Assembly: GCA_036491755.1 (NCBI GenBank)
Contig: DASXBJ010000070.1
Span: forward strand, 1-21,405
Direction of reading: 5' to 3'
Length of the DNA stretch: 21,405 bases
DNA from: DASXBJ01 sp036491755
GTDB taxonomy: Bacteria > Chloroflexota > Dormibacteria > Dormibacterales > Dormibacteraceae
Under the pieces are notes generated by a model that did no database searches, was not told the DNA's origin, and was given only the letters and a program-made list of their open reading frames with translations. Every line of letters starts with the position of its first letter. The first letter of the stretch is position 1. This document shows, in pieces, positions 1-6,943 of the stretch. A program made the translations under genes and the position numbers.

Positions 1-108
1 GGCCTGCTCGATCACCTGGATTCGAGGTGGGGCGGCGTCGCCGGCTACCTTGACGCCGCCGGTGTGGCGCCCGCCCGCATTGATCGCCTCGGCTCGATGC
101 TGGCCTGA
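1..108 (+). CDS. C-terminal fragment of a probable tyrosine-protein phosphatase (5' end outside window)
   Basis: An open frame runs from the window edge to a TGA at 106-108 and gives 35 residues, containing RWGGVAGYLDAAGV and ending RIDRLGSMLA. This matches my memory of the end of the Y_phosphatase3 family of tyrosine/serine phosphatases, which commonly finish with a (W/Y)GG-x-x-x-YL-x-x-aGv stretch followed by a short helix. The catalytic Cys loop would lie upstream of the window and cannot be checked. The neighbouring gene is convergent, about 30 nt away. The family call rests on a short tail only. Confidence 0.5.
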   Translation, partial: GLLDHLDSRWGGVAGYLDAAGVAPARIDRLGSMLA

Positions 109-138
109 CAAGCCCGCTCAACCACTGGATGCCCCAGC

Positions 139-1131
139 TCACTCACGGTGGATGACCGGACCTGACCCGGTCAGCTCCTCCAGCCTCTGGCCGAAGGTCG
201 AGAGCGGCGCGCGGTAGTCGTCCAGCCGCCTGTGGCGGGCGCTGCCCGGCTCGAGTTCCAGAACCAGCCACTCGCCCTCGTCGCGAGCGAGTTCGGCGAT
301 CTTCGCACTCGGGATGAGCAGGCACTCATCCGCAAAGCGTCCCGGGTCCCGATGCCAGCCCAAGACGCACACGTAGGTGGAGGCAGCCTCTCGGAAGCTT
401 GACTTGCGTATGTAGACCCGGCTCTCGGTCGCCGGCGAATCCCACCCGGAAGTCTTGACCTGGAGGCCGAGGAATCGATGGCTGGTGACGTGCCGGGCCA
501 GCACCTCGACGGTCTCGAGGTCTGGGAATGGGCGGAAGAGCGCCAGAGAGCGGGCCTCCGCCAGCCGCCGGATCACCTCCGCCTCGCCAAGGAAACCCTC
601 TCGTCCCCGGTCGACCGCGACCGCCTCGCCCAGCTCCAGCCGCGCGCTGCCCGGGACGACCCCGAACCGCAGCGCCAACCGGTCGCGCGGCACGAGGAAT
701 GGAGCCCATCGCGAGGCACCGCGGTCGTGCAGCTCGAAAGCGGCAGTCAGGTATTCGCGGCCGTCCACGACGTCGTGCGCCGCGAGTGATCGGAATGTTC
801 GTTCGTCGACTACGAGGACCATTTCACCCAGCTCCGCGCCATCGATGAGCGTGGCGACGATGAGCGCGTCGTCATCGACCAGGCTGCTCGCGGTCACGGT
901 GATGTGAACCTGTCCGGCAGGTGTCAGCTCGGTGCGTCCCTTCACCTGGATCGCCAGGTAAGCCCCGTCCGACAGCCGGTGCAGAACGCCGTCGATGCCC
1001 AGGTCGCGAAGCGGAAGAAACACGTGGAGGTCACCCGCCGACTGGCGCACCACCTCCGCCCACACCTTGAACTCCGCCACCTGGCCGGCCGCGAGCGTCT
1101 GCCCCCGGTGCCAGACGACCTCTTTGTCCAT
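139..1131 (-). CDS. Two-domain PD-(D/E)XK nuclease-like protein, function unknown
   Basis: The protein is 330 residues from ATG at 1131. The open frame continues upstream to 1485, but that extension is low-complexity Arg/Ser sequence running antisense through an intergenic hairpin cluster, so I reject it. Two halves share one layout. The first has a helix with Glu20/Glu26, Asp43/Asp47, then a strand IQVKGR (Gln62, Lys64). The second has GEAEVIRRL (Glu183/Glu185), Asp204/Glu209, then LQVKTSG (Gln224, Lys226). Helix Glu, acidic residue, strand (Q)xK is the core of PD-(D/E)XK nuclease folds, including DUF4365/PDDEXK_5-like proteins. In the second half Glu209 aligns with Asp47 by distance to the QVK motif. 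No helicase, methylase or known partner is adjacent. DNA cleavage is inferred from fold only; one half could be structural. Confidence 0.6.
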   Translation of the reverse strand: MDKEVVWHRGQTLAAGQVAEFKVWAEVVRQSAGDLHVFLPLRDLGIDGVLHRLSDGAYLAIQVKGRTELTPAGQVHITVTASSLVDDDALIVATLIDGAELGEMVLVVDERTFRSLAAHDVVDGREYLTAAFELHDRGASRWAPFLVPRDRLALRFGVVPGSARLELGEAVAVDRGREGFLGEAEVIRRLAEARSLALFRPFPDLETVEVLARHVTSHRFLGLQVKTSGWDSPATESRVYIRKSSFREAASTYVCVLGWHRDPGRFADECLLIPSAKIAELARDEGEWLVLELEPGSARHRRLDDYRAPLSTFGQRLEELTGSGPVIHRE

Positions 1132-1330
1132 GGCGGAATTGTGTGCTGGTTGCGAATCATCCGGGCCGGGGATGCGCTCCGCACACCGTTGCAGGTTGGC
1201 GAACGCAACTAGGTGAAGAACCGAAGGAGGTATGGGTCGTGTCGCCTCGACCCACAAAAGGCTGCGCGAACTCGACGAGCGGCATGGCCCAGTACCGCTC
1301 GACGATCCTGAGCTGAGCCGGCGAGCTTTA

Positions 1331-1365
1331 CTCTCCCTGCGGGGGAGAGGGCAACGGAGGGTGCA
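1331..1365 (+). repeat. Palindromic dispersed repeat, copy A (degenerate tail)
   Basis: Arms CTCTCCC (1331-1337) and GGGAGAG (1343-1349) enclose a 5-nt loop. They are followed by a diverged tail that still contains AGGGTG (1358-1363). The arms and tail match copies at 8794, 15164 and 19497, in the same orientation. Confidence 0.7.
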
Positions 1366-1417
1366 CGCCTGCACCCGCCACGTCCTTAACAGGCGGGGTA
1401 GGCGGCTGCCCCGCCTG
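1359..1417. repeat. Two further perfect hairpins adjoining repeat copy A
   Basis: GGGTGCA (1359-1365) pairs perfectly with TGCACCC (1370-1376) around a CGCC loop. CAGGCGGGG (1390-1398) pairs perfectly with CCCCGCCTG (1409-1417) around a 10-nt loop. Neither is followed by a T-run on either strand, so they do not look like simple intrinsic terminators. With copy A they form a three-hairpin array just upstream of the small gene at 1460. Confidence 0.65.
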
Positions 1418-1459
1418 CATCGCACAATCCTGGGCGTGAACAACTCAGGAGGAACTGCC

Positions 1460-1660
1460 GTGAAACAGAAGGAACCCGTCGTCAAACAGCTCTACCGCCT
1501 CAGCGTCGAGCCTCGTGTGGTGGATCGGCTGGCCAGCGTCGCCGCGCGAACAGGCGAGCCCAGGACCCGGCTCGCCACCCGCCTCTTCACGGACGCTGTG
1601 ATGGGGTTCAAGCCCGGGCCGGCAAGGCCGAAGCCGAAAGCCAAGGCTGCGAAGGCCTAG
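1460..1660 (+). CDS. Small ribbon-helix-helix-like protein
   Basis: The protein is 66 residues. The GTG start at 1460 is chosen because AGGAGG at 1447-1452 sits 7 nt upstream; the longer frame back to 1232 runs through the hairpin array. The sequence has a short basic strand (VKQLYRLSVEP) and two predicted helices (VVDRLASVAART and RTRLATRLFTDAVMG), then a Pro/Lys/Ala tail. This layout resembles Arc/CopG/MetJ-type ribbon-helix-helix DNA-binding proteins, with the strand binding DNA as a dimer. That is a fold guess from pattern, not a recognised family. Its TAG stop overlaps the stop of the convergent acyl-CoA synthetase gene. No toxin partner is visible next to it on the same strand. Confidence 0.5.
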   Translation: MKQKEPVVKQLYRLSVEPRVVDRLASVAARTGEPRTRLATRLFTDAVMGFKPGPARPKPKAKAAKA

Positions 1661-3525
1661 CGGACCTCCGCCGGCGACTTCTCGGAGCGGGCGTACATCT
1701 CGTCGATCTGGCCGGCGTATTTTTCCACGATCACGCGCCGCTTCAGCTTGAGCGTCGGAGTCAGCTCCGCGGATTCCGCTGTCCACTCGCCGGGCAGGAT
1801 CGTGAAGCGCCTCACCGCCTCCACGTTCGACACGTGACGGTTGCACTCGTCGACAGCCTTCTGGATCTCGGCGTGCACGGCATGATGATTCGCGAGATCG
1901 GCGGCGCTCACATTCGCAAGCCCGGCTTTGCGGGCCCAGGCCGGCGCGCCTTCGGGGTCCAGCACGATCAATGCGCTGACGTAAGGTCGCCGGTCGCCGA
2001 TGACGCAGGCCTGGCCCACCAGCGGGTGCTGCTTCAGCAGCGCCTCCAGGTTCGCCGGCGAGATGTTCTTGCCGCCTGCCGTGATGATCAGCTCCTTCTT
2101 GCGATCGATGATCTTCAGGTATCCCTCGTCATCGATCTCGCCGACGTCCCCGGTGTGCAGCCAGCCGTCCGAGTCGATCGTCTCGGCGGTCTTTTCCGGA
2201 TCCTTGTAGTAACCGCGCATCACGTTCCCGGCGCGCAGCAGGACCTCGCCGTCCCCGGCGATCTTCATCTCGACCCCGGGGTCGGCGATCCCCACCGTCC
2301 CGTTCTTGATTCGGTCGAGCGGGTTGTAGGTCGCGCCGACCGTGCATTCGCTCATGCCCCAGCCTTCCCAGAGGTTGATCCCAAGCGACTGGAAGAACTC
2401 GATCACCTCGACATTGATCGGGGCCGCGCCGGTGATCCCGTACGCGAGCTCTTCGAGTCCGACCTTGGCCCTGATCGCCATCCAGACGGGCCGCGCCTGC
2501 TCGGCCGCGGCGAGCAGCTCCGGTGGCGGGTCCTGGCGGGCTTGCTGGAGCCTGACCAGCTTGCGGCCGACCTCGATCGCCCCCAGGATCGCGGTGCGCC
2601 TGCGCTCCTCCGGGTCGGCCTGGATGCCGGCCGCCAGCGCGGCCTGCAGCTTCTCCCACACCCTCGGCACCCCGATCAGGGCCGTCGGCTTGACCTCCAG
2701 CGCGTACGCGAACAGCTGGGAGGATTCGGGGCAGAAGTGCACGATCGCCTGCTGGTTGATCGCGTTGTAGTGGCCGACGAACCGCTCGAACACGTGCGCA
2801 AACGGGAGGTACGAGAGGTGACGCTGACCTTTGACGGGCAGGTACGCGTCCGTCGTCGCGGCCTGCCACGAGACGTTGCTGTGGGCCAGCATCACGCCCT
2901 TGGGAGGTCCCGTGGTTCCCGAGGTGTAGATCAGGGTGGCGAGATCGTCTGGCGTGACCTGGCGCCAATCCTCGAACGCTTTGGGATCCTGGTGGTCGAC
3001 CTGCGCGCCGCGGGCCATGAAGTCATGCCAGCTGGTGACCCAACCGCTGGGCGACACGCCCTCGAAATCCATAACGATCACCGCGCGCAGCTTGGGCAGC
3101 TGGCCGCGGATCGCCTCCAGCTTGGCCAGGAACGCCGAGTTCTCCACGATCGCCACCACGGCCTCGCAATGGGCGGCGATGTACTGCACCTGCTCGGGAG
3201 CCAGCGTGTTGTAGACGCTGACCGGCACGCCTCGGGCGTGCAGAATGCCGAGGTCGGCGATCAGATGCTCCGGCCGGTTGCGCGACATGATGATGGCGAA
3301 CTGTCCTGGTTGGAACCCAAGCGCTTTCAACCCGGCCGCGGCATGGCGGACCTCGCGCCTGTATTCGCTCCACGTCAACCCGTGCCAGTCGCCGGCGGCG
3401 TCGCGCCACTTCAGGGCCGGGGCGTCGGGTACTGCGCTGCACGTCGCCTCGAACATCGTGAGCACGGTCCTGCCGTTGGCCGCCGCGTCGATCTCCCTTC
3501 TTTCGGCCGCAACGTTCCTATCCAT
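1657..3525 (-). CDS. fadD: Long-chain acyl-CoA synthetase (AMP-forming)
   Basis: The protein is 622 residues. It would activate fatty acids with ATP and CoA to acyl-CoA for beta-oxidation or lipid synthesis at the inner membrane. The adenylate-forming motifs are all present: YTSGTTGPPKG (residues 200-210), GWGMSE, GWLHTGDVG, DRKKELIITAGGKNISP, and the C-terminal Lys region TPTLKLKRR. The roughly 620-residue length and the insertion between the P-loop motif and GWGMSE fit the FadD15/FAA1-type long-chain synthetases. The ATG at 3525 has no Shine-Dalgarno but lies 10 nt after a TAGTGT box, so the mRNA may be leaderless. It is divergent from the small membrane protein at 3560 and convergent with the gene ending at 1660, sharing the bases CTAG. 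Chain-length preference cannot be read from sequence. Confidence 0.9.
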   Translation of the reverse strand: MDRNVAAERREIDAAANGRTVLTMFEATCSAVPDAPALKWRDAAGDWHGLTWSEYRREVRHAAAGLKALGFQPGQFAIIMSRNRPEHLIADLGILHARGVPVSVYNTLAPEQVQYIAAHCEAVVAIVENSAFLAKLEAIRGQLPKLRAVIVMDFEGVSPSGWVTSWHDFMARGAQVDHQDPKAFEDWRQVTPDDLATLIYTSGTTGPPKGVMLAHSNVSWQAATTDAYLPVKGQRHLSYLPFAHVFERFVGHYNAINQQAIVHFCPESSQLFAYALEVKPTALIGVPRVWEKLQAALAAGIQADPEERRRTAILGAIEVGRKLVRLQQARQDPPPELLAAAEQARPVWMAIRAKVGLEELAYGITGAAPINVEVIEFFQSLGINLWEGWGMSECTVGATYNPLDRIKNGTVGIADPGVEMKIAGDGEVLLRAGNVMRGYYKDPEKTAETIDSDGWLHTGDVGEIDDEGYLKIIDRKKELIITAGGKNISPANLEALLKQHPLVGQACVIGDRRPYVSALIVLDPEGAPAWARKAGLANVSAADLANHHAVHAEIQKAVDECNRHVSNVEAVRRFTILPGEWTAESAELTPTLKLKRRVIVEKYAGQIDEMYARSEKSPAEVR

Positions 3526-3534
3526 TTGCGGGAA

Positions 3535-3541
3535 TACACTA
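3535..3541. promoter_or_regulatory. Overlapping divergent -10 boxes
   Basis: TACACT (3535-3540) reads as a -10 box on the plus strand and TAGTGT (complement of 3536-3541) as one on the minus strand. The two share five bases. On the minus strand the box ends 10 nt before the acyl-CoA synthetase ATG. On the plus strand it lies about 20 nt before the TTG at 3560. No convincing -35 was seen on either side. Confidence 0.4.
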
Positions 3542-3559
3542 CTCGCAGGTGGGGCGCGC

Positions 3560-4096
3560 TTGATCTACGTGCGATCGCGCCGGTCGATCTTGACGCTCGG
3601 GGCTGCCGGCCTGGCGTGCGGGGTGGTCTTCGGCGTCCTGTCGGCCGTTGCATTCCAGGTGCCCTCGGGCGCCCTGGCCGGGATCCCTCTGGTGGCCGGC
3701 GCGCTGGGCGCCCTGGGCTTTGTCGCGTGGCAGGCGATTCAGCTCACCAGGTGGCCATCGCACAAGCTCGCGTTGTTTCGCGACCGCCTGGTGGTGATCG
3801 AAGGCAAGCGCGAGACGCGGGCGGTCTGGTCGCTCATGGAAACGATCACTCTCGCCGAGCCGCTGGCCTGGCCGGACCTCCGGTTGACCGATCGCCTGAC
3901 CATCCATTCACGGAACGAGGCGCCGATCAGATTCAGGCCGTCCACCTTCGGCCTGGAGCCGGTCGCCTGCCGCGACCTGATCCTGCGCCTGAGGGACGAC
4001 TCGAAGCTGCGCTCGAGGCTTCCGGAGTTCGATTCCGCGCGCGACCTGGCTGCGTCGACGGTCGTGGCCGGTGAACTCATCGAACCCCGCCTCTAG
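3560..4096 (+). CDS. Small membrane protein with PH-like domain
   Basis: The protein is 178 residues. I chose TTG at 3560, preceded by AGGTGGGG at 3547-3554; GTG at 3569 is an alternative. The frame is open further upstream, but that part is antisense to the acyl-CoA synthetase gene and has no protein-like pattern. Two hydrophobic segments (about residues 10-32 and 38-58) are followed by a soluble part beginning LALFRDRLVVIEGKRETRAVWSLMETITL. That pattern of short strands resembles bacterial PH (YdbT-like) domains. The C-terminal part is a charged helix. The protein probably sits in the membrane with the soluble domain in the cytoplasm. Its role is unknown; it could be coregulated with the divergent acyl-CoA synthetase. 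Confidence 0.6.
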   Translation: MIYVRSRRSILTLGAAGLACGVVFGVLSAVAFQVPSGALAGIPLVAGALGALGFVAWQAIQLTRWPSHKLALFRDRLVVIEGKRETRAVWSLMETITLAEPLAWPDLRLTDRLTIHSRNEAPIRFRPSTFGLEPVACRDLILRLRDDSKLRSRLPEFDSARDLAASTVVAGELIEPRL

Positions 4097-4099
4097 TTC

Positions 4100-4105
4100 T
4101 AAGCT
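4100..4105 (+). promoter_or_regulatory. Putative -10 box for argF
   Basis: TAAGCT ends 8 nt before the argF ATG and there is no Shine-Dalgarno, which would fit leaderless transcription of the argF-cdaA-cdaR unit. No clear -35 element was seen. Confidence 0.35.
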
Positions 4106-4113
4106 CAGCGTTC

Positions 4114-5043
4114 ATGATCGCTCCTGTGGCAACCCTCCGGGGACGCGATTTCCTCGACGTGGCCGACCTCAGCCGCGATGAGCTGCGCCACCTCCTGGAG
4201 CTCGGTCACGCGATCAAGGCAGGCACCTGGAAGCGGCGCCCTCTCGAGGGGATGCACGTCGCGATGCTCTTCCAGAAGCCCTCGCACCGCACCAGGGTCT
4301 CCTTCGAGGTGGGGATCGCTCGCCTCGGCGGGTCCGCGACGAGCCTGGGCGAACACGACGTGCAGCTCGGGATCAGGGAGTCGGTGCCGGACGCGGGCCG
4401 GGTCCTGGACCAGTACGTCGACGGCATCGTCGCCCGGTTGAGGACCCACGAAGACCTTGTCGAGCTTGCCCGCTGGGCGGAGAAGCCGGTGATCAACGCC
4501 CTGACCGATCGCTCGCACCCGTGCCAGGTGCTGGCGGACCTCATGACCCTGGAGGAGGTCGCCGGCGACCTGTCTAAGCAGCACGTCGTCTACATCGGAG
4601 ACGGCAACAACATCGCCACCTCATTGATCGAAGCCTCGGCCCTCGCTGGCTTTGCGCTCACGATTGCCGGGCCCAGCGCGTACTTCCCTGCGCACGACGT
4701 CGTCGAAAAAGCCCGCTCCGCGGGCGCCACCCGGCTCACGTTGACGGAGAAGATCACCGGCATTGAGGACGCCACGGCCATCTACGCCGACGTCTGGGCA
4801 TCGATGGGCCAGGAGGCCGAACAGGAGACGCGGCGCAGCGTCTTCAAGCCCTACCAGGTCAACCAGGCGGTGATGGATCGCGCTCCGCGCGCGGCGTTCC
4901 TGCACTGCCTCCCCGCGCATCGCGGCGAGGAGGTCACCGACGAGGTGATCGACGGCCCGAGGTCGGTTGTGTTCCAGCAGGCCGGCAACCGCCTCTACGT
5001 CCAGATGGCGCTGATGGCGGAGCTCTTTGGACGGCCGGCATGA
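4114..5043 (+). CDS. argF: Ornithine carbamoyltransferase
   Basis: The protein is 309 residues, the normal family length. It makes citrulline from carbamoyl phosphate and ornithine in arginine synthesis and acts as a cytoplasmic trimer. The carbamoyl-phosphate loop reads SHRTR at residues 57-61, where the usual form is STRTR; the two Arg and the Thr are kept. HPCQ lies at 135-138 and HCLPAHRGEEV starts at 264, which together separate ornithine from aspartate transcarbamoylases. DVWASMG is the usual ornithine-side motif. A catabolic arcB role is possible but no arc genes are nearby. No other arg genes are in the window. The gene overlaps cdaA by 4 nt (ATGA), an unusual pairing. No Shine-Dalgarno precedes the ATG. 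Confidence 0.93.
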   Translation: MIAPVATLRGRDFLDVADLSRDELRHLLELGHAIKAGTWKRRPLEGMHVAMLFQKPSHRTRVSFEVGIARLGGSATSLGEHDVQLGIRESVPDAGRVLDQYVDGIVARLRTHEDLVELARWAEKPVINALTDRSHPCQVLADLMTLEEVAGDLSKQHVVYIGDGNNIATSLIEASALAGFALTIAGPSAYFPAHDVVEKARSAGATRLTLTEKITGIEDATAIYADVWASMGQEAEQETRRSVFKPYQVNQAVMDRAPRAAFLHCLPAHRGEEVTDEVIDGPRSVVFQQAGNRLYVQMALMAELFGRPA

Positions 5044-5876
5044 GCCAGGCGATCGGTCAGTTCTTATTCAATCTGGGAGCGGTGGTGCGGCACCTCGGGG
5101 TGATCGAGGTGATCGACGTCGCCGTCGTCGCCTTCATCCTGTACCAGCTGCTGCGATTGCTGCGGGGTACACAGGGTACGCAAATCCTGGTCGGCCTGAT
5201 CCTGCTCGCGGTGGTCGGCGTGCTTGCCACGACGCTCAACTTCGTTCTCCTGTCCTGGCTGTTTCGCAATGCGACCTTCTTTATCGTCATAGGCGTGATC
5301 GTCATGTTTCAGCCAGAGCTGCGCCGGGCGCTGGATCAGCTCGGCCGCCTCGGGCATATCGGGCGACCCCTCTCGAACTACAACACCGGCCTCTACAGCC
5401 AGGCGGTGTCCGAGGCGATCCGGGCGGCTGAACGGCTGAGCACCAAGCACACGGGCGCGCTGATCGCCTTCGAGCGCGAGGTGGGTCTCGAGGATTACGC
5501 CGCCACCGGCGTGCGCATCAATGGAGAGATTTCCGCTGAGATGCTGCAGTCCATCTTCTATCCCAACTCGCCTCTGCACGACGGCGCGGTCATCGTGCGG
5601 GGCAACCGCATCATTGCCGCCGGTTGCCTGCTGCCACTGCCCGAAGAAGGGGCGGTCCGCGAGAGGTTGGGTACGCGCCACCGAGCGGCCCTGGGCTTGT
5701 CGCTTGCCTCCGATGCCCTGGTTATGGTCGTGTCCGAGGAGACGGGCAACATCTCGGTGATCGAAGAGGGCAAGATCAGCCGCAATCTGGATCCAGACAG
5801 CCTGCGCCGTAGGGTCAGCGTCAAAGTTCCCTCGCCGAACGGCAACGGCCTGTCCCGCTTCAGGTTGCGCCGGTGA
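5040..5876 (+). CDS. cdaA: Diadenylate cyclase CdaA
   Basis: The protein is 278 residues. It condenses two ATP to cyclic di-AMP, a messenger tied to potassium balance, osmotic control and cell-wall homeostasis. Three hydrophobic segments occupy roughly residues 20-95, the membrane anchor typical of CdaA (DacA), followed by the DAC domain. The catalytic motifs are DGA at 181-183 (in PLHDGAVIV) and RHR at 213-215 (in GTRHRAALG). The start overlaps argF by ATGA, and the next gene, cdaR, overlaps by GTGA, so translation is probably coupled. This places c-di-AMP synthesis in the same transcript as argF. Confidence 0.95.
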   Translation: MSQAIGQFLFNLGAVVRHLGVIEVIDVAVVAFILYQLLRLLRGTQGTQILVGLILLAVVGVLATTLNFVLLSWLFRNATFFIVIGVIVMFQPELRRALDQLGRLGHIGRPLSNYNTGLYSQAVSEAIRAAERLSTKHTGALIAFEREVGLEDYAATGVRINGEISAEMLQSIFYPNSPLHDGAVIVRGNRIIAAGCLLPLPEEGAVRERLGTRHRAALGLSLASDALVMVVSEETGNISVIEEGKISRNLDPDSLRRRVSVKVPSPNGNGLSRFRLRR

Positions 5877-6862
5877 GCTGGAGCTGGCTGACCAGCGAGT
5901 GGCGGCTCAAGGTTCTGGCCGTGGGCCTGGCCGTCCTGATGCTGGGAGCAGTCGCGTTCTCGCAGAACCCGCCCACCGAGAAGACGCTGGACAACGTAAG
6001 CATCGCGTACGCCGTCGGACCGACCACGTCACTCATCGTGATCAACCCCCCGACGACGATCAGTGGAGTCGTGGTGCAGGGTCTCGGCGACACCTTGCAG
6101 GCCATGACCTCACGGAACGTGTCCGCCACATTCGACCTGACCAAAGTGCAGCCCGGCACCGCAGTGCGCGTCAACCTCGTCATCAAGTCGCTGATCGCCC
6201 CGGTGAGCGTGGTCAACCCGGTCGTCCCCTACGTCTTGAACATCGACCGCCTCGCGTCAATGTCGGTGGTCGTAGAACCGAGGGTCCAGTCAGTGGCGTT
6301 TGGCTGGAAGGTGAACAAGATCGTCGCCGTCTGTCCGGGCACGCCGCCGTGCTCGGTGACGCTGACCGGTCCCGCCAGCTGGCGCTCCGGCCTGAAGGCT
6401 TACGTCGACTTCACGCAGCCCGTGCAGCAGAACGTCATCGACGTCCTGACCCAGCCGGTGACGATCGAGCTCAACGGACAGCCCCTCGACATCGATACCG
6501 CCCGCACGGAACCTCCACTGACCCTGGACCCGCCGACCGTGGGCATCCACATCGAAGCCGCGACGGGCACTACGAGCCGCACCGTAGCCCTGCTCGACGC
6601 ACCCTATCTGCACTCTCCAGCTCAGGGTTATCGCGTCACCGGCGTCACGATCAACCCGGGCACCGTGGTCATCACGGGCGACCAGACGCTGCTGGCCAAG
6701 ATCGGTAGCATCACCCTACCCCCGATCGACGTGGCCGGCAGGACCTCCGACTTCACCACCCAGGCCACCATCGCTTACCCGTCCGGCGTGAGCGGGAACA
6801 TCTCGAGCGCCTCGATCACCTACTCGATTTCGGCCAACCCGAATGTCTCGCCGCCCCCGTAG
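5873..6862 (+). CDS. cdaR: CdaA regulator CdaR (YbbR-domain protein)
   Basis: The protein is 329 residues, starting at GTG in a 4-nt overlap with cdaA. A single N-terminal hydrophobic segment (about residues 11-30, LKVLAVGLAVLMLGAVAFS) anchors it. The rest is an extracytoplasmic series of YbbR-like beta-rich repeats, visible as recurring strands around PTTISGVVVQG, PRVQSVAFGWKVNKI, and GYRVTGVTINPGTVVITGD. CdaR proteins bind the CdaA membrane part and tune c-di-AMP output. The Pro-rich tail NPNVSPPP is probably disordered. The position right after cdaA supports the call. Confidence 0.88.
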   Translation: MSWSWLTSEWRLKVLAVGLAVLMLGAVAFSQNPPTEKTLDNVSIAYAVGPTTSLIVINPPTTISGVVVQGLGDTLQAMTSRNVSATFDLTKVQPGTAVRVNLVIKSLIAPVSVVNPVVPYVLNIDRLASMSVVVEPRVQSVAFGWKVNKIVAVCPGTPPCSVTLTGPASWRSGLKAYVDFTQPVQQNVIDVLTQPVTIELNGQPLDIDTARTEPPLTLDPPTVGIHIEAATGTTSRTVALLDAPYLHSPAQGYRVTGVTINPGTVVITGDQTLLAKIGSITLPPIDVAGRTSDFTTQATIAYPSGVSGNISSASITYSISANPNVSPPP

Positions 6863-6943
6863 CGCGCGGCGTAACCTCAAGCGCGAGAGCCACGTTCAAC
6901 CACCGGTCGAAACAAACGTCCTGGGAGTTGTATTCAAGTAGGT

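Larger units (their letters stand above)
1132..1459. other. Intergenic region with hairpin cluster between divergent genes
   Basis: This 328-bp gap separates the minus-strand nuclease-like gene from the plus-strand ribbon-helix-helix-like gene. It holds three consecutive inverted repeats between 1331 and 1417, listed separately. An AAGGAGG sequence at 1224-1230 lies 8 nt before a GTG at 1239 that opens a frame of only 25 codons, and 1 nt before an ATG at 1232 whose frame runs on into the downstream gene. Neither product looks like a known family, so I do not call a gene there. No tRNA or classic riboswitch is visible. Confidence 0.6.

Noticed and set aside
1239..1316. 25-codon frame with AAGGAGG 8 nt before GTG
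   Set aside because: Good ribosome site but a very short product without recognisable pattern; kept only as a note in the intergenic entry.
1132..1485. N-terminal extension of the nuclease-like gene
   Set aside because: Arg/Ser-rich low-complexity residues encoded antisense to hairpins; the homologous-looking fold starts after ATG 1131.
1834..4074. Plus-strand open frame of 746 codons
   Set aside because: It is antisense to fadD and then out of frame with the PH-like gene; it has Arg/Asp/His-rich shadow composition and no domain pattern.
6863..6943. Possible glmS ribozyme or riboswitch upstream of glmS
   Set aside because: The gap is 81 bp and shows no ribozyme-like pairing or conserved core.
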